7,789 nt of DNA from Methanomicrobiales archaeon (GTDB lineage: Archaea; Halobacteriota; Methanomicrobia; Methanomicrobiales; Methanospirillaceae): positions 1-7,789 of the forward strand of contig JAAYPD010000352.1 of NCBI GenBank assembly GCA_012520015.1, read 5' to 3'. This document shows, piece by piece, positions 6,436 through 7,789 of this stretch (position 1 is its first letter; every line of letters starts with the position of its first letter). The notes below the pieces were generated by a model. It searched no databases and was not told the origin of the DNA. It saw only the letters and a program-made list of their open reading frames with translations. The position numbers were made by a program, and so were the translations under genes.

Positions 6436-6918
6436 TTATGAATCATCCTCGCGACGGTCAATAACTCTCACGTGGTCGCCCCTGACCGTAATAGGAATAG
6501 GCAGAACGCTTTCATATAGTTCCACGGTAATCTCCTCTTTTGAGGCATCCACACGTTTTACTACTGCTTTTTCGCCTTTAAACGGACCATTGATCAGCTC
6601 TACTATTGTTCCTTCGTCAATGCCGCTGACCGCCGGTTTTGGTACCAGGTAGTGGCCTACTTCCTCAAGGGAGGTAACCCCTGGGAGGACCGTGCGCGCA
6701 CTTGGAACATGTTCCATCAGTTCCTGAACCCTGGCAAGTGGTTCATCAGTCTCTACCAGAACGTATCCTTTCAGTTCATCAGGGACAATAACAGACATAA
6801 CACGAATATCATTATCCGCGTCCCGCACCGCCTTGTCGATATTGTCAGCGACCGACCGTTCTGCCCGGTTTGTGGTCTTTACCGCAAAAATGCGGGTAAG
6901 ACGGTGTTCATTCTCCAT
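6436..6918 (-). CDS. spt5: Transcription elongation factor Spt5 (archaeal NusG)
   Basis: The archaeal Spt5/NusG binds the RNA polymerase clamp, usually with Spt4, to raise processivity and couple transcription with translation. The 160 residues contain an NGN domain (about 9-94, IFAVKTTNRAERSVADNI at 10-27 and VPDELKGYVLVET at 45-57) and a KOW domain (about 101-152, with GTIVELINGPFKGEKAVVKR at 103-122). That is the usual archaeal length and two-domain form. The start is the ATG at 6916-6918, 5 nt after the secE stop. No good Shine-Dalgarno is visible, so translation probably depends on coupling to secE. Placement directly after secE is the conserved arrangement, matching bacterial secE-nusG. 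Confidence 0.96.
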   Translation of the reverse strand: MENEHRLTRIFAVKTTNRAERSVADNIDKAVRDADNDIRVMSVIVPDELKGYVLVETDEPLARVQELMEHVPSARTVLPGVTSLEEVGHYLVPKPAVSGIDEGTIVELINGPFKGEKAVVKRVDASKEEITVELYESVLPIPITVRGDHVRVIDRREDDS

Positions 6919-6923
6919 GGGTA

Positions 6924-7115
6924 TCAGGATGGAAGTAAGAGGAAGAGTTCGTAGATTGCAAATCCGATTATTCCAATAAGTACAACACCCGCCGCAGCTA
7001 CAAGTGCGATCTTTGTAAATTCGTCCCTGGTTGGAAACCGGGCCAGTTTGAGGACACGTATGTATTTACGAAATAATTCCTCGTTTAAATTTATACCAAG
7101 TTTGGGGATTTCCAT
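6924..7115 (-). CDS. secE: Protein translocase subunit SecE (Sec61 gamma)
   Basis: The small essential subunit of the SecYE(G/beta) protein-conducting channel in the cytoplasmic membrane. The 63 residues have the archaeal form: a cytoplasmic amphipathic helix (about 10-30, with RVLKLARFPTRDEF at 20-33) and one transmembrane helix (about 36-61, ALVAAAGVVLIGIIGFAIY). I chose the ATG at 7113-7115, 5 nt after the ftsZ stop, because AGTGAT upstream resembles the Shine-Dalgarno end AGGTGAT. A GTG at 7124 in the same frame would add three residues and form a 4-nt GTGA overlap with the ftsZ stop; it has no visible binding site but cannot be excluded. Tightly linked to ftsZ and spt5, it is probably on their transcript. 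Confidence 0.93.
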   Translation of the reverse strand: MEIPKLGINLNEELFRKYIRVLKLARFPTRDEFTKIALVAAAGVVLIGIIGFAIYELFLLLPS

Positions 7116-7120
7116 ATATA

Positions 7121-7789
7121 TCACTTCAGAAAATCAATCTCAAAGTGTCTCTGAAATTTCGGGTTATTTTTTTCATTTCTACCATATATTTGTGGCGACC
7201 GCACACCAGTCAGGATGAGCAGAGTTCTTACAGTGTTCTGCATGGTTGGATCAATCTGTGCTCCCCAGATTATCCTTGCATCTGGATCAATTAAAGCATA
7301 AACCTCTTCAACAACCCCCTCAGCCTCTGCCATAGTCATGTCAGGACCACCAGTAACATTGACCAGAGCAGACGTGGCGCATGATATATCAATGTCAAGA
7401 AGCGGAGACCTTATAGCCTTCCTGACCGAATCAGCAGACTTATCCTGTGCTTCACTCTCACCCATCCCGATCATGGCCACCCCTCCTTTCTCCATGACCG
7501 CCCGGATATCAGCAAAATCAAGGTTAACAAGACCAGGCACGGTGATAAGCTCTGTTATCCCTTTTACGGCCCTCATAAGCACCTCGTCGGCCACTTTGAA
7601 AGCAGCATATAGCGGCAATTTTGGAACAACCTCAATGAGGCGGTCATTGGGCACGACGATAACAGTATCTGCAATATCACGCAGCCGTTCAAGCCCGGCC
7701 TCGGCATTTTCCATCCTGATGGCCCCTTCCGAAGAGAAAGGGAGAGTCACAATCGCTATAGTCAGGGCCCCCTCCTCATGGGCAGCCCG
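7121..7789 (-). CDS. ftsZ: Cell division GTPase FtsZ, 5'-truncated at the window edge
   Basis: The C-terminal 222 residues of FtsZ, the tubulin-like GTPase that forms the division ring. The frame is open to the right edge, so the GTG at 7750 is only an internal Val codon. Visible: GALTIAIVTLPFSSEG (7-22) at the end of the GTP-binding domain, VVPNDRL (45-51), the T7 synergy loop NLDFADI (89-95) with the catalytic acidic residues Asp91 and Asp94, and the C-terminal domain with GGPDMTMAEA (147-156) and WGAQIDPTM (175-183). The nucleotide-binding GGGTGTG segment lies outside. The tail after the globular domain is short, ending EIDFLK. Linkage to secE and spt5 suggests the archaeal FtsZ1 paralogue, but the fragment does not prove it. 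Confidence 0.95.
   Translation of the reverse strand, partial: RAAHEEGALTIAIVTLPFSSEGAIRMENAEAGLERLRDIADTVIVVPNDRLIEVVPKLPLYAAFKVADEVLMRAVKGITELITVPGLVNLDFADIRAVMEKGGVAMIGMGESEAQDKSADSVRKAIRSPLLDIDISCATSALVNVTGGPDMTMAEAEGVVEEVYALIDPDARIIWGAQIDPTMQNTVRTLLILTGVRSPQIYGRNEKNNPKFQRHFEIDFLK

Overview
The window comes from a euryarchaeon, most likely a methanogen of the order Methanomicrobiales and possibly Methanospirillum-like. Three things point there: archaeal-type ribosomal stalk proteins (L12 ending in GLGALFG, L10 of the P0 type), the archaeal gene order ftsZ-secE-spt5-L11-L1-L10-L12, and a multi-PAS membrane sensor kinase of a kind abundant in these methanogens. The genus is inference, not shown.

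Layout. Positions 1-2513 (+) hold the 3' part of a membrane sensor of histidine-kinase type (Cache, transmembrane helix, HAMP, two PAS, HATPase); its start lies left of the window. A 61-bp gap with overlapping inverted repeats separates it from a convergent gene at 2575-3786 (-) for an AAA_14/DUF4143 ATPase. From 3936 to the right edge, all on the minus strand and so transcribed right to left, lies a conserved information-processing cluster: ftsZ (partial), secE, spt5/nusG, rpl11, rpl1, rpl10 (P0) and rpl12 (P1). It ends in a T-rich terminator before the ATPase gene.

How the genes fit together. L11, L10 and L12 build the GTPase-associated centre and stalk of the large ribosomal subunit, and L1 forms its mobile stalk. 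Spt5 is the RNA polymerase processivity factor, SecE is the essential small subunit of the protein-conducting channel, and FtsZ is the division GTPase. Junctions are tight from ftsZ to spt5 and at rpl1/rpl10 (a one-base TAATG overlap). Larger gaps precede rpl11 (98 nt), rpl1 (62 nt) and rpl12 (52 nt, counted from its chosen ATG). The first two carry potential hairpins that would cover part of the ribosome binding site.

Several reading frames in this sequence begin at GTG or TTG codons that are not the likely starts. I moved the starts of the ATPase, rpl12 and secE inward. The sensor kinase and ftsZ are open to the window edges.

I found no CRISPR array, insertion sequence, tRNA or rRNA gene, or recognisable defence cassette. 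The points most worth a second look are the sensor protein's missing phosphoacceptor histidine, the L10 protein without the usual acidic stalk tail, and the two leader hairpins.
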